From the NCBI GenBank assembly GCA_947374445.1, contig CANCBY010000146.1:1-6367 (forward strand): a DNA stretch of 6,367 nt, read 5' to 3'. A program made the translations under genes and the position numbers. Under the pieces are notes generated by a model, which was not told the origin of the DNA, searched no databases, and saw only the letters and a program-made list of their open reading frames with translations. This DNA is from Pseudobdellovibrionaceae bacterium. Its GTDB lineage: Bacteria > Bdellovibrionota > Bdellovibrionia > Bdellovibrionales > Bdellovibrionaceae. This document shows positions 6,234 to 6,367 of this stretch, piece after piece. Every line of letters starts with the position of its first letter. The first letter of the stretch is position 1.

Positions 6234-6367
6234 TTATCTGCGATAGCAAAGAAGGTCTGCGCTTCTACCGACGAAGGATTGCTCTCGACGATAGGAACTC
6301 CGGCCTCAGAGCCCAAGCTCACAGAAGGATGGAACGGAATCTCTCCGAGCTTCGGAATTTTTTTAGC
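6209..6367 (-). CDS. mrp: Mrp/NBP35 (ApbC-type) P-loop ATPase, C-terminal end only
   Basis: The frame is open from the right edge of the window to a TAA at 6209-6211 (minus strand), giving the last 52 residues. LGEIPFHPSVSLGSEAGVP, followed by IVESNPSS and a closing helix (FAIADKIRARLPL), matches the C-terminal pattern of the Mrp/NBP35 family, in which LGxIPxxPxI...G..GxP is followed by a short Pro-containing loop and a last amphipathic helix. These proteins are ATP-dependent iron-sulfur cluster carriers acting in the cytoplasm. The nucleotide-binding deviant Walker motif and the CxxC motif would be upstream and are not visible. The gene converges on mltD from the opposite strand. The family call rests on this C-terminal motif alone; other MinD/ParA relatives are less likely. 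Confidence 0.78.
   Translation of the reverse strand, partial: AKKIPKLGEIPFHPSVSLGSEAGVPIVESNPSSVEAQTFFAIADKIRARLPL

Overview
The window reads as chromosomal DNA from a Gram-negative (diderm) bacterium. It encodes a Sec-exported soluble lytic transglycosylase and a lipoprotein lytic transglycosylase with a lipobox, which only make sense with a periplasm and an outer membrane. Base composition is moderate (roughly 45-50% GC by eye). Gene style and content would fit a Bdellovibrio-like member of the Bdellovibrionota, but that assignment is an impression and not something the sequence proves.

Layout. (1) Bases 1-1122, plus strand: the 3' part of a polytopic membrane protein with a C-terminal periplasmic domain, resembling GT-C type glycosyltransferases; its start lies outside the window. 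(2) Bases 1055-3463, plus: an Slt70-type soluble lytic transglycosylase whose ribosome binding site and signal-peptide codons lie inside the end of the upstream gene (68-base overlap). (3) Bases 3464-3575: a spacer with a stem-loop right at the slt stop codon. (4) Bases 3576-5630, plus: an MltD-type lipoprotein lytic transglycosylase with one degenerate and four clear LysM domains. (5) Bases 5631-6208: no intact gene. This stretch holds a minus-strand terminator-like hairpin, a 10-codon minus-strand ORF with a good ribosome binding site, and what looks like the broken remains of a small exported, cysteine-containing protein read on the minus strand. (6) Bases 6209-6367, minus: the C-terminal 52 residues of an Mrp/NBP35 (ApbC-type) ATPase whose body lies beyond the right edge.

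How the genes work together: slt and mltD encode two different families of peptidoglycan-cleaving enzymes, one predicted to be free in the periplasm and one lipid-anchored and carrying glycan-binding LysM modules, so the plus-strand block is a cell-wall remodelling cluster. The Mrp gene converges on it from the other side and belongs to a separate function (iron-sulfur cluster handling). The convergent intergenic zone between mltD and mrp is the most unusual part. It shows protein-like stretches that pass through several minus-strand frames, which suggests a recently decayed gene or, less excitingly, homopolymer sequencing errors. I see no mobile element, CRISPR array, tRNA or rRNA, and nothing that I would call a new biological system.
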